Positions 7,501 through 14,345 of a stretch of DNA of 44,512 nt are shown one piece after another. The notes under the pieces were generated by a model, which saw only the letters and a list, made by a program, of their open reading frames with translations, made no database searches and was not told where the DNA came from. The position numbers were made by a program, and so were the translations under genes. Source of the DNA: Fibrobacter sp. (GTDB lineage Bacteria; Fibrobacterota; Fibrobacteria; Fibrobacterales; Fibrobacteraceae); assembly GCA_017615055.1 (NCBI GenBank), contig JAGAAW010000027.1:1-44512 (forward strand), read 5' to 3'. Position 1 is the first letter of the stretch; each line of letters opens with the position of its first letter.

Positions 7501-8681
7501 ATACGGATGCACAGGCGGTGACTTCGTTGAACGCTGCGACCAATTATAGGCAGCGCTACAATAACGAGCATTATGTGCTCTTTGGTGAACCTGTCGTGCA
7601 GATGCTTCACAATGGCTTTGATGTTTCGCTCGACCAGAAGATCGATACCCTGAAGGCTCTCGAAAAGGTCAAGCTTTCTGGAAGCGTTTCGGGAATGGAT
7701 GATGGCGTGATTGAAATCTCCATGCGTGAAAGTCGCAAGAGCAAGAAGCTCTTCAAGGGTGACCCCGAACTGCCGGACGATTCCCTAGATGTGGTCTATG
7801 ACGGTACTCTGGTCTATTCCGAAAAGGTCCCTGTTGTTGGTGGCCGTTATGAGACGGAATTCATTACACCGCGCAAGATATCGTTTGGCGATACGGCAGT
7901 CGAGTTTACCGCATGGGCGTATTCTGCGCGTGACCGCGCTATCGGGCGTTTCAGGGCGGGTGAAATAACGATTTCCGGGTTCTCTTCGTATGCGGATTCC
8001 ATACAGGATACTATCCCTCCGATGATTTCTATCGAAAATTGCTATGCGGGCAGGGTGGAAAATTCCTATGCGGACGGCCAGACGGTTCGCTTGCAGACGC
8101 CTGCTTGCCTGCAGATTACTATCGAGGACTCTACGGCTCTTGATTTCCGCGAGTATGCGGACGAGGGTATATCGCTTGAGGTCGAGGGTGTCGAGTATCC
8201 TTACCATCCGTACCCGTACCTGGAACAGTCTTCTAAGCGTGCGGTGGTGCGTAAGTCGTTTGTTGCGGAGTCGTACCCGGAAGGCACATATAAGTTCAGG
8301 GTGCGTGCTCTTGACGTGCTGGGCAATTCCTCTGTAAAGACACTGAATATTGAAATTACCGAAGACATGAAGTCTGGGCTTGCCGACGTGTTCAACGTGC
8401 CGAATCCGGTAGGGAAGAAGGGAACTACGTTCTACTTCAAGAACCTGGCGGTGGGCCGCGAATCGACGGTAGATATATTCATCTACAACCAGCATGGCCG
8501 TCTGGTTAAGGTTATCAAGGATGCTGTTTCGGGCGTGACCCATTGGGATGGCACGGATAACTTCGGCCGTAAACTGGCTAATGGCCTGTATCATTATGTT
8601 GTTCGCAGTGAGGTTGCCGCATCGGGGAACTTCAAGGCGAAAACTTGGACCAAGAAGCAGAAACTTTTAATTTCGAGGTAG
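4590..8681 (+). CDS. Gingipain-fold C25 cysteine peptidase, PorU-like T9SS sortase candidate (1363 aa)
   Basis: The protein starts with a GTG and a signal peptide (KFKSSIIAVLLLAVASFA). Residues ~20-590 are a beta-rich N-terminal region. The C25 peptidase core spans ~610-1000: YLIISAAEF, KYVLLVGSGHYDYRG, VGRLSISTPYE, the catalytic His869 in TTYFGHGSKTDW and Cys903 in NSFSCIVGRFDEGG. The 34-residue His-Cys spacing resembles gingipains. A beta-sandwich region follows, then a C-terminal Ig/FlgD-like domain (FNVPNPVGKKGTTFYF, THWDGTDNFGRKLANGLYHY). Length and architecture fit PorU, the outer-membrane peptidase that removes T9SS sorting domains and attaches cargo to the surface. It could instead be a secreted C25 protease cargo. 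The giant T9SS cargo at 19369 would be a natural substrate if the PorU assignment is right. Confidence 0.85.
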   Translation: MKFKSSIIAVLLLAVASFAMNVVEDSRSRFVADDEVLDASVYGCIDEQGKAVPGSRFVPENSTLADSSDVPYRIYRVAIPAGARPRVSVSVKKTIPLGASYCEGAILKFSPVRASAPFMKDGLWMVDVRVPLYERSGSSVRLRKNFRLEVDFGTTGSGTNPGKRAVSRVVNEKGAARFGISQNAQRKSLRKSVGGDYSDVQFLARFLVGDRNMDNVASHASDGLYAVPFKTIFNAMPYTRQDSLNGIPLEKLRLYGASPDTLPAVVPGAAGIVPSHIFEIPIEIRDHSKRGNGPANGIFDDGDTIVFVGYGPSLWKRADSVYYHSVSPYSFYQHFQLARKDSGEGLRLGKTLPAYKGSAKDISLMHYLRAEKDLLLRDTYYGKGIEWDEASGKEWFWLWHCRLDTMANVAVSMPHVSKLPGRVDGGKNLLQVSFFPHRSVWDSYVEREKDQVPNALLSTYSMYDRMKEIRFSFSVNGKSYSDNELKVVADGAMQVADVPLKDSGNEYMLTMLPNSRQYDRFDGYTIAYEWKPVVDSAEWYLPGKVSGLIRMPVPNGVSLLKFRDMQPVGILASEDGYAVDSVDASEDVRYLAYRNEVYRTSISVEGLPESNADLLKDISKINSKTEYLIISAAEFVEGAVALGRFRSEGKAISTYATTVVNADDIYRYYTAGSPSPIAIRNYIAYAYSLCPDLKYVLLVGSGHYDYRGTKGKLGKCFMPPYEMEDNVTEDFFAVLDSGEMVRKGFYDLDVAVGRLSISTPYEFSVYLEKAKDYDMLERFDHSEWRNTLLLTADDAKNGTGIDRTGHTTLQEALSRSIDSLANELNYHWNQKKVYLLDYEEDAAGQKKTATEDLLNILNQGALITTYFGHGSKTDWAAEGLLKPSYLSRISNTGRYTILNSFSCIVGRFDEGGKRSLSEEFLLAQAKGSIASIGAARETFATNNERFGRNFIFNLLGTDGITVGEAFKRAKNTDAQAVTSLNAATNYRQRYNNEHYVLFGEPVVQMLHNGFDVSLDQKIDTLKALEKVKLSGSVSGMDDGVIEISMRESRKSKKLFKGDPELPDDSLDVVYDGTLVYSEKVPVVGGRYETEFITPRKISFGDTAVEFTAWAYSARDRAIGRFRAGEITISGFSSYADSIQDTIPPMISIENCYAGRVENSYADGQTVRLQTPACLQITIEDSTALDFREYADEGISLEVEGVEYPYHPYPYLEQSSKRAVVRKSFVAESYPEGTYKFRVRALDVLGNSSVKTLNIEITEDMKSGLADVFNVPNPVGKKGTTFYFKNLAVGRESTVDIFIYNQHGRLVKVIKDAVSGVTHWDGTDNFGRKLANGLYHYVVRSEVAASGNFKAKTWTKKQKLLISR

Positions 8682-8683
8682 TT

Positions 8684-9535
8684 ATGGATTTGCGTGAAAA
8701 ACCGGGTAAGGTGCAGAACTTTTTGGAACTGATGCTCCGTATTCGCCTGATTGCGGTGGTGGTCATGGTTATTGTGACGGTAACTGTGCTTGCCAAGGCA
8801 TGGAATGGTGTTGTCGGGTTGCCGATTGCTGCCTCCGAGGGCCTGGGCATGTGGCTTGCGGGTGTCGAGAACGTTCAGAGCCTCTGGGCTTCTTCGCAGT
8901 ACCTTGCGGTTGCATCACTTGCCAGCCTCGTGATGTTCTTTGTGTTCGGTGGCGTGCGTGCCGGTATCGCTTCGGTTGTTTCTGCCGCACTTCTTGGCGG
9001 TGCACTCATGGTGATGGGCGGTAGCGAGGATCTGGCTCTCCCGATGTACGGGATTCTGGCTCTCGTTTCGCTCCTTTTGCTCCTGTTCGCTAAGCTTTCT
9101 GTTGCCTGCGTGCTATTCCCGTTTGCGCTGGCTTGGCTGCTCCTGAGCGCGGTTTTGACCGCAATCCCGTGGCCGGCAGAAGAGCCCATGAACCTGGTCT
9201 GGGGCGTTTACTCGGCCTTCGGTTTTGCCTGCTCGATGGCGTTTGCGCTTGTCGCGGGTAAGCATCTCGGTGCGGGCGCTCCGCAGAATGGTGCCATCGT
9301 GAAGGCGGCACGCCAGATGTTTGCTCCGGTAATTATCGGTGCGTTCCTGCTAGAGGCTGCGATAACCGTGGATATGCTCGGGAAGGCGAACGTTATCTAC
9401 GGTATCCTCAGGTACCTGGTGTTTGTCGCCTGGTTCTTCGTGTTCGTTATTCCGGTATCTTCATTTGCCCCGTGGGAACGCCTGCGTGCAGGCTCCCGCC
9501 GCGTCGAGATGAAGAGCAAGAAGAAAAAGAAATAG
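8684..9535 (+). CDS. Polytopic membrane protein of unknown function (283 aa)
   Basis: It begins MDLREKPGKVQNFLELMLRI and has about seven hydrophobic segments: near residues 20-40, 70-90, 93-112, 120-160 (two), 175-200, 215-235 and 250-270. It ends with a very basic cytoplasmic tail (EMKSKKKKK). No transporter or enzyme motif is visible. The ATG is 2 nt after the stop of the PorU-like gene. Its GAGG Shine-Dalgarno sequence overlaps that stop, so the two are co-transcribed and probably co-translated. The tight linkage suggests a role near the secretion peptidase or its envelope complex, but this is inference. A terminator follows at 9551. Confidence 0.75.
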   Translation: MDLREKPGKVQNFLELMLRIRLIAVVVMVIVTVTVLAKAWNGVVGLPIAASEGLGMWLAGVENVQSLWASSQYLAVASLASLVMFFVFGGVRAGIASVVSAALLGGALMVMGGSEDLALPMYGILALVSLLLLLFAKLSVACVLFPFALAWLLLSAVLTAIPWPAEEPMNLVWGVYSAFGFACSMAFALVAGKHLGAGAPQNGAIVKAARQMFAPVIIGAFLLEAAITVDMLGKANVIYGILRYLVFVAWFFVFVIPVSSFAPWERLRAGSRRVEMKSKKKKK

Positions 9536-9550
9536 TATTAAATGAAATAA

Positions 9551-9576
9551 AAAAGTGGCGGGTCGAAAACCCGCCA
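9551..9576. terminator. Rho-independent terminator between convergent genes
   Basis: The stem GGCGGGT (557-563 of this kilobase, i.e. 9557-9563) pairs with ACCCGCC (9569-9575) around CGAAA. On the minus strand it is followed by ACTTTTTTATTT, which makes a strong terminator for yicC. On the plus strand the T-run is weak. The 63-bp element at 9613 sits between this terminator and the yicC stop. Confidence 0.75.
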
Positions 9577-9596
9577 TAATTGTTTGTACTAGAATG

Positions 9597-9691
9597 TCGC
9601 CTTATGCGATATGGCGCTACTTCGTAGCGCACCTCGCTCGGCTCGGTCATGCCCATGCAAGCATGGGCGCGACGCTCGCCTTATGCGATAT
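9597..9691. repeat. 63-bp double-hairpin element flanked by 16-bp direct repeats
   Basis: The direct repeats TCGCCTTATGCGATAT (9597-9612 and 9676-9691) are identical. The right one carries the TAA stop and last codons of yicC. Between them are GCGCTAC-TTC-GTAGCGC (9614-9630) and GCCCATGC-AA-GCATGGGC (9651-9668), both perfect stems. The arrangement (stop codon in one repeat, element, other repeat, terminator) parallels 913-1089, although the element sequence differs. Confidence 0.8.
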
Positions 9692-10562
9692 TAAGCGACT
9701 GCTCGCGGATGCACTCGATCTCGTTCTTGAGCTCGATGGCAAGCGCTGCGATGTCTGCGCTCTGGCACTTGGTCCCGAGGGTATTCGCCTCGCGGCCCAT
9801 TTCCTGAAGGATAAACCCGAGGTTCTTGCCCTGGGCGCCGCCTTTCTTGAGTGCGTCGAGGAACAGTTTGTTGTGGCTGTGGAACCGCGTGATTTCTTCG
9901 TGGATGTCCAACTTGTCGGCCATGATGCAGGCTTCTTGCAGCAGGCGCACGTCGTCAATCTCGCTGTCCTTCATCAGGGCGTCAATGCGTTCCTTGAACT
10001 TGACCTTCCAAGTCTCGATGCGCTGCGGGTCCAGCACTTCGACCTTCGCAAGCACGTCTTCCAAGTGGGCAACACGCTTTTCGAGGTCGGCAGCGAGGTT
10101 CGCTCCTTCCTTCTCGCGCATGGCGATAACACCGTCGAGCGCCTTGTCAAGTTCTGCCTTCAGGAACTTTTCCCAGGCTTCGTTGTCGGCGCCTGCATCG
10201 GTAAACTGCAGCACTTCGGGGATGGTGAGGATATGGTCGAGCGTGATTTCGCCTTTGATACCGAACTTAGCCTGCATGGCCTTCGTGATATCCACGAACT
10301 TGCTCACCGCCGTATCGTTGTAGCATACGGGAATGTTCCCGACATTGCCCTCGCCGAGTGTGATGGAGAGGTTTACCGAGCCGCGGGCGAGCTTTTCCTT
10401 GATTTGTGCCTTGAAGTCGTTCTCGAGGTAGGCGAAGTTCTTCGGAATCTTCGCAGAAATTTCAAGGAACCTGCTGTTCACGCTGCGCACTTCGATAACG
10501 CAGGTGGTTCCGTTCAGGGTGGATTCGCTCTTGCCGAACCCGGTCATAGAAATGATGGACAT
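9681..10562 (-). CDS. yicC: YicC/YloC family endoribonuclease (293 aa)
   Basis: MSIISMTGFGKSE is the hallmark N-terminus of the YicC/YloC family (MTGFG). VIEVRSVNSRFLEIS and LARGSVNLSITL follow, both conserved family blocks. The C-terminus contains GAQGKNLGFILQEMGREANT and the ending DIAALAIELKNEIECIREQS, also diagnostic. The family consists of oligomeric RNases involved in small-RNA and mRNA turnover. The length matches family members. The start at 10562 is chosen because it begins at the conserved motif; a nine-residue longer frame would reach into the upstream gene. It lies one base after the metX-metW stop, so the two are probably co-transcribed. The last codons and stop fall in a 16-bp repeat flanking the element at 9613. 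Confidence 0.93.
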   Translation of the reverse strand: MSIISMTGFGKSESTLNGTTCVIEVRSVNSRFLEISAKIPKNFAYLENDFKAQIKEKLARGSVNLSITLGEGNVGNIPVCYNDTAVSKFVDITKAMQAKFGIKGEITLDHILTIPEVLQFTDAGADNEAWEKFLKAELDKALDGVIAMREKEGANLAADLEKRVAHLEDVLAKVEVLDPQRIETWKVKFKERIDALMKDSEIDDVRLLQEACIMADKLDIHEEITRFHSHNKLFLDALKKGGAQGKNLGFILQEMGREANTLGTKCQSADIAALAIELKNEIECIREQSLNIA

Positions 10563-10563
10563 A

Positions 10564-12363
10564 TCAAACCTTCTTGCTGATGGTCGCAATCACGTGTTCT
10601 GCGCCGAAATTCTTGAGGCCAACTGCGGTGAGAAACTTGCTCAGCGTGTGGTCGCTCTGGTAGTTGATATTCTCGATGCGGAACCCTTCCTTGTCGCAGA
10701 GCGTGTAGAAGTCCTTGAGGGTGAGCACGCGGATGTTCGGCGTGTCGTACCACTCGTAGGGCAGTTCCTTGGACTTGGGCATGCGACCGTGGAGCATGAG
10801 GCTTCCGCGGGTGGTCCAGTGTCCGAAATTCGGGAACGTGACGATGGTCTTCTTGGCAACGCGCAGGAGTTCGTTCAGGAGAGCCACCGGGTCGCGGATT
10901 TCCTGGATAGTGCGGTTGATAATCGCGTAGTCGAAACTTCCGTCCTTCAGGTCCGAGATCCCGCTCTCGTCCAGGTCGCGCTGGATAACCTGCACGTCCT
11001 TCTCGATGCAGTCCAGAATGCCGGTAATGCTCTTCTCGATGCCGAAACCGGTCGCCTTCTTCTTGTGGGCGAGATAGTCGAGCAAGTCGCCACTACCGCA
11101 ACCGAGGTCGAGCACGTGGCTGCCTTCTTTCACGAGCTTGCCGAGCAACTTGAAGTCGCTTTCTTCATGGAATACGGGTACGGCCTGCGTGCCCTGCTGC
11201 GGGATAATCTTGGAATCGAGGAAACGTCCCACGGCCTTGCCGAGTTCGCCCACTTCGATGAGGAATCCGTCATGTCCGAACTGCGTGTCGAGTTCGAGGC
11301 TTGTGACCGTCTTGCCCACGTTCAAAAGCGCGCTCGTGATGCGGCGGCTCTCGTGCGGCGGGAACAGCCAGTCGGTGGAGAGGTTCACGTTCAGCACTTC
11401 GGCGCCGATATCCTTGAAGGCGTTCTCAATGCTGCCGTATTCCGTTTCCAAATCAAATGCGTCGGTCGCGTGTGCGATATGCAGGTAGCTGTTCGCGTCA
11501 AAGCGGTCTACGAACTTTGTTCCCTGGTAGCGCAGGTAGCTTTCGATAGGCAGGTTCAGGTCGAACGGCGTGGAGTACGTGACGGCGTGGTTCTTGTTCT
11601 CCTGCGCCTGTGCACGCTTGAACTTCTGTTCCATGCCGATAGCTGAAAGGTACGTGATGTGCGCGAGCTTGCGGGCGTTCGCGAGGCCAACGTCGGGCTT
11701 TGCTGTGCCATCGCCGTAGAAGTCGCCGTTGTTGTAGTTCGGGTCCTGCGTAATCACGTCGCGTGCCACCACTTCGAAACCGAGCGCCTGGCTCGAGAAG
11801 CGCGGGGAACTTGCGATAATCACGATGCGCTTGACCTGCGTGGGGTAGTAGATGGCCCACTTCATCGCCTGGAAGCCGCCCATCGAGCCGCCCAGGACGC
11901 AGTAGAATTCCTTGATGCCGAGACCGTCGGCGAGTTCCTTTTGCGCATGCACCATGTCGCCGATGGTGATGGTGGGGAAGGTGCTCCCGTAGGGCTTGCC
12001 CGTACGCGGGTTCACGCTCGCGGGGCCGGTAGTGCCCTTGCAGCCGCCCAAAATATTACTGCAGACCACGAAGAAGCGGTCCGTGTCGATAGCCTTGCCG
12101 GGTCCGATGAGTTCGTCCCACCAGCCGGGCTTCTTGTCGCTTTCGGTGTACCAGCCGGCGGCGTGTGCGTCGGCGGTGAGCGGCGAGCAGACCCACACCG
12201 CATTGTCGGCAGTGGCGTTCAGTGTGCCGTAAGTCTCGTAACGGATGGTAAGCGCGGGGAGCGTCTTACCGTTTTCCAGCGCAAAACCGGCCTCGCCATA
12301 GTCCTTGACGAAGTCCTTCGGCTCCACTGGGCCGATGCTGGATTTATGCAAATATTCACTCAT
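10564..12363 (-). CDS. Fused homoserine O-acyltransferase (MetX) - MetW methyltransferase-like protein (599 aa)
   Basis: Residues ~1-375 are an alpha/beta-hydrolase MetX: LPALTIRYETYGTLN, NILGGCKGTTGPASVNPRTG, the nucleophile Ser in VLGGSMGGFQAM (near residue 160), Asp in NLSTDWLFPP and His in FGHDGFL. Residues ~395-599 are MetW: the SAM-binding-like motif VLDLGCGSGDLLDYL, IQRDLDESGISDLKDGSFDY, and TFPNFGHWTTRGSLMLHGRM. MetX activates homoserine by O-acylation for methionine synthesis. MetW is usually a separate partner encoded next to metX. Acetyl versus succinyl specificity cannot be read safely. The ATG at 12363 (MSEYLH) is preferred over 12369 because it lies 6 nt from a TATATTT box; the other directly touches it. 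No leader is available for a SAM riboswitch. Confidence 0.9.
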   Translation of the reverse strand: MSEYLHKSSIGPVEPKDFVKDYGEAGFALENGKTLPALTIRYETYGTLNATADNAVWVCSPLTADAHAAGWYTESDKKPGWWDELIGPGKAIDTDRFFVVCSNILGGCKGTTGPASVNPRTGKPYGSTFPTITIGDMVHAQKELADGLGIKEFYCVLGGSMGGFQAMKWAIYYPTQVKRIVIIASSPRFSSQALGFEVVARDVITQDPNYNNGDFYGDGTAKPDVGLANARKLAHITYLSAIGMEQKFKRAQAQENKNHAVTYSTPFDLNLPIESYLRYQGTKFVDRFDANSYLHIAHATDAFDLETEYGSIENAFKDIGAEVLNVNLSTDWLFPPHESRRITSALLNVGKTVTSLELDTQFGHDGFLIEVGELGKAVGRFLDSKIIPQQGTQAVPVFHEESDFKLLGKLVKEGSHVLDLGCGSGDLLDYLAHKKKATGFGIEKSITGILDCIEKDVQVIQRDLDESGISDLKDGSFDYAIINRTIQEIRDPVALLNELLRVAKKTIVTFPNFGHWTTRGSLMLHGRMPKSKELPYEWYDTPNIRVLTLKDFYTLCDKEGFRIENINYQSDHTLSKFLTAVGLKNFGAEHVIATISKKV

Positions 12364-12369
12364 ATGCAT

Positions 12370-12376
12370 AAATATA
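12370..12376 (-). promoter_or_regulatory. Candidate -10-type box TATATTT for metX-metW
   Basis: On the minus strand TTTTACTATATTT is followed by ATGCATATG. A -10 here places the transcription start around the ATG at 12363, so the mRNA would be leaderless. It is divergent from the box at 12398. Confidence 0.4.
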
Positions 12377-12397
12377 GTAAAACGGTAGACATTATTC

Positions 12398-12405
12398 TAT
12401 ATTTG
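12398..12405 (+). promoter_or_regulatory. Candidate -10-type box TATATTTG for the FISUMP lipoprotein
   Basis: TTCTATATTTGGGG lies about 31 nt before the ATG at 12437. In contrast to the leaderless group, a clear GAAGGAGAATC Shine-Dalgarno region follows it. Confidence 0.45.
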
Positions 12406-12436
12406 GGGAGGAAAAAGGATTCGAAGGAGAATCAAA

Positions 12437-13210
12437 ATGCGCTTTGGGGTTAAATTCCTGTTTGTTTCGCTTGTGTTTGCGTTCCTCGCTGGCTGCGGTG
12501 ACGATGATTCCAACAACTTCATTAAGGGGGACGGTTCCACGGACATAGAGTCCTCCAGTTCGGCGAGGCTTTCAAGTTCGTCTAGAAAGGAAGTCCCTCC
12601 GGCGGTTCCCTGCAGGACGGACAGTACGGATGACTGCGTGTACGGCACCCTGGTTGATGAACGCGATGGGCAGGTATACAAGACCCTTGATATCGCCGGT
12701 TACACGTGGATGGCCGAGAACCTGAATTACGCATATCTGGAACTCTTTGATGATGGCGATACCGGTAGCGTGTGCTTTAATCATGATCCGGAATACTGCG
12801 AAAAGTACGGTCGCCTTTACAGGTGGGAGGCGGCTATGGCAAGTTGCCCCTCCGGTTGGCATGTGCCAGATACTTTGGAATGGAGAGACCTTGTAATATC
12901 AGCGGGAACTTCTCGGTCGGTCCCTAAACTTCGGTCATCATATGACTGGGCTCCGGATTCCCATGGAACAAAGAATGGAACAGACGATTTCGGCTTCACG
13001 ATCTTGCCTGCAGGCGCTTATAGGGATGAATACGGCGGGTTTGAAAATGTGAATAGTTGCGCTTATTATTGGACTTCTGTTAGGTATTTGGGCAATCCAT
13101 TTGAACGTGACCAGGTCAATAATGTGGTCTTTGATTATCGGTCGGACCTCATTGTGGGTTATGGCCCTAGGACCATAAATATGCATTCGGTCCGCTGCGT
13201 GAAGGACTAG
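12437..13210 (+). CDS. Lipoprotein with Fibrobacter major paralogous (FISUMP-type) domain (257 aa)
   Basis: The signal peptide FLFVSLVFAFLAGC has a good lipobox (LAGC) and is followed by GDDDSNN and a Ser-rich tether (ESSSSARLSSSSRK) typical of Fibrobacter lipoproteins. The domain begins at YGTLVDERDGQVYKTLDIAG and continues with YTWMAENLNYAY, YGRLYRWEAAMASCPSGWHV, GFTILPAGAYRDE, YYWTSVR and SVRCVKD. This is the wording of the large paralogous family seen in Fibrobacter succinogenes and relatives. Members are exported, and their molecular role is unknown; six conserved-looking Cys residues may pair. The start has an AAGGAG Shine-Dalgarno sequence. The stop overlaps the convergent gene's stop in one CTAG tetranucleotide, so no terminator separates them. 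Confidence 0.9.
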   Translation: MRFGVKFLFVSLVFAFLAGCGDDDSNNFIKGDGSTDIESSSSARLSSSSRKEVPPAVPCRTDSTDDCVYGTLVDERDGQVYKTLDIAGYTWMAENLNYAYLELFDDGDTGSVCFNHDPEYCEKYGRLYRWEAAMASCPSGWHVPDTLEWRDLVISAGTSRSVPKLRSSYDWAPDSHGTKNGTDDFGFTILPAGAYRDEYGGFENVNSCAYYWTSVRYLGNPFERDQVNNVVFDYRSDLIVGYGPRTINMHSVRCVKD

Positions 13211-14196
13211 AATTCCTTGCGGTAAATCAGGTTCAGCATGGCCTTTGCGCCAAGCGATTCCTTGAACTTGAACAGGGGGAGGTTCAGGCTGCCCCCTGCC
13301 ATGCCGTTGGAAGTACCCCACGAGAATTTCTGGATGCCGTCGTTTGCTGCCTCGCGCATCACGTTTATGTACATGGCGGTGGTGGGCTGGAATTCGCGGA
13401 TTTCCTCGTTCGGGGCTATGTACTGCGCGTGCCTTACCTTCACGTTTGCAAAGTCAAAGAGCATCATGCCGGCGACAAACGTTTCTTTTTTTGCATCGTT
13501 CGAGTCGCGCATCCACAGGGCGCGGAACTTGACCTCGTTGGTAATGCGGTTGTGGCGCAGGTCCTGCAGTTCCTCGAGCGTATGGACGGGCTTGGTGCTG
13601 AACTTTGATTCCAAGTTACAGAGGTGCCTGTAGAATTCGGGCATCTCCGCGTCGCTCATTTCGCGGTATTCAAGATTGAAGTTTTGCGACTTGCGGAACA
13701 CCGAGCGGCATGTCTTTTCGCAGTTTTCGAGCGGGTCGATGCCTGCGTCGAGTGTGCATACGGCGCTCAGTTCGGAATTGCGCGTGTACCCGCGATGCTC
13801 CATCACGTATTCCAGGAGGGCAGTCGAATCCAGCGAGAACAGGCTCGAGGTCGGGCGCATCCTGACCTTCTTGCAGATGCCCTTCAGGTATTCCTCCGCA
13901 CATTCCAGGATGAGCATAACCCGCTCTGCGGTGTAATAATTCTTGGAAATCACGGGCCCGCCGAAAGTGGAACCCTGGTGCGAAACCCATTCGCCTTCAT
14001 CGGTCAGGTTGCCGGGGAATGCGGCCACGATGGTTCCGCTCGATTCCAACACAAAGGAGGCATCCTTGAAGCGGCCCTGCGGGTGGTAGTTCAGGAACCT
14101 ACGCGTCTGCAGGAACGTGCCGTTCACCGATTCGCTCATCACGAACCGGTCCCAACGCGCCTCCAGGTGCGAATCGTATGGTAAAACGCTGAACAT
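13207..14196 (-). CDS. FemAB/GNAT-like acyltransferase (329 aa)
   Basis: The protein has two GNAT-like halves. Near the N-terminus are FLQTRRFLNYHPQGRFKDAS, IVAAFPGN and HQGSTFGGPVI. The second half has CRSVFRKSQNFNLEYREM, FVAGMMLFDF, QYIAPNEEIREFQPTTAMYI and GIQKFSWGTSNGMAGGSLN. This layout matches peptidoglycan-bridge or FemAB-type acyltransferases and the BioF2-like acetyltransferases found in polysaccharide loci. The donor and substrate are not readable. It is divergent from the ketoisomerase operon and may act on the same glycan. TTTGTATTTTTAGGGC runs into the ATG, with no Shine-Dalgarno sequence. The C-terminus overlaps the FISUMP gene by 4 nt in opposite orientation. Confidence 0.75.
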   Translation of the reverse strand: MFSVLPYDSHLEARWDRFVMSESVNGTFLQTRRFLNYHPQGRFKDASFVLESSGTIVAAFPGNLTDEGEWVSHQGSTFGGPVISKNYYTAERVMLILECAEEYLKGICKKVRMRPTSSLFSLDSTALLEYVMEHRGYTRNSELSAVCTLDAGIDPLENCEKTCRSVFRKSQNFNLEYREMSDAEMPEFYRHLCNLESKFSTKPVHTLEELQDLRHNRITNEVKFRALWMRDSNDAKKETFVAGMMLFDFANVKVRHAQYIAPNEEIREFQPTTAMYINVMREAANDGIQKFSWGTSNGMAGGSLNLPLFKFKESLGAKAMLNLIYRKEF

Positions 14197-14201
14197 GCCC
14201 T

Positions 14202-14208
14202 AAAAATA
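14202..14208 (-). promoter_or_regulatory. Candidate -10-type box TATTTTT for the FemAB-like gene
   Basis: The box ends 5 nt before the ATG at 14196 on the minus strand. The surrounding TTTGTATTTTTAG is identical to the sequence before the GTG at 4590. Confidence 0.4.
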
Positions 14209-14236
14209 CAAAAAAAGCGTTGAGCGATGAATAATA

Positions 14237-14305
14237 ATTGATGATTGATAATTGATGATTGATGATGATTATCCATCATCCATTATCCATTATACATTAT
14301 ACATT
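14237..14305. repeat. Heptanucleotide repeats in inverted arrangement between divergent promoters
   Basis: Four tandem ATTGATR heptamers (14237-14264) are followed by a 6-nt centre and five ATMCATY heptamers (14271-14305). The reverse complement of the right arm reads ATGGATR/ATGTATR, so the two arms are imperfect inverted copies made of the same 7-nt unit. The array lies between the FemAB-like gene and the polysaccharide operon. Confidence 0.8.
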
Positions 14306-14334
14306 GCGCCGCAGGCGCATGAAATTTGTATATT
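14306..14334 (+). promoter_or_regulatory. GC hairpin and candidate -10 box (TATATT) before the polysaccharide operon
   Basis: GCGCC-GCA-GGCGC (14306-14318) directly follows the heptamer array. TTTGTATATT follows it, with the TATATT box at 14329-14334, 11 nt before the ATG at 14346. The hairpin occupies most of the spacer where a -35 region would end, so it may act as an operator. Function is inferred from position only. Confidence 0.35.
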
Positions 14335-14345
14335 ACTTTCGTATT

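Noticed and set aside
10504-11646. Open frame of 380 codons on the plus strand across metX-metW
   Set aside because: It is antisense to an unmistakable enzyme with conserved motifs; no start signal or domain is seen.
12364-12436. SAM riboswitch before metX-metW
   Set aside because: Only about 70 nt separate the divergent genes, and the likely transcription start is at the ATG, so there is no leader to hold an aptamer.
14259-14345. Longer start for the first ketoisomerase
   Set aside because: The extra 29 codons are the heptamer repeats and the GC hairpin; the family N-terminus begins at the ATG at 14346.
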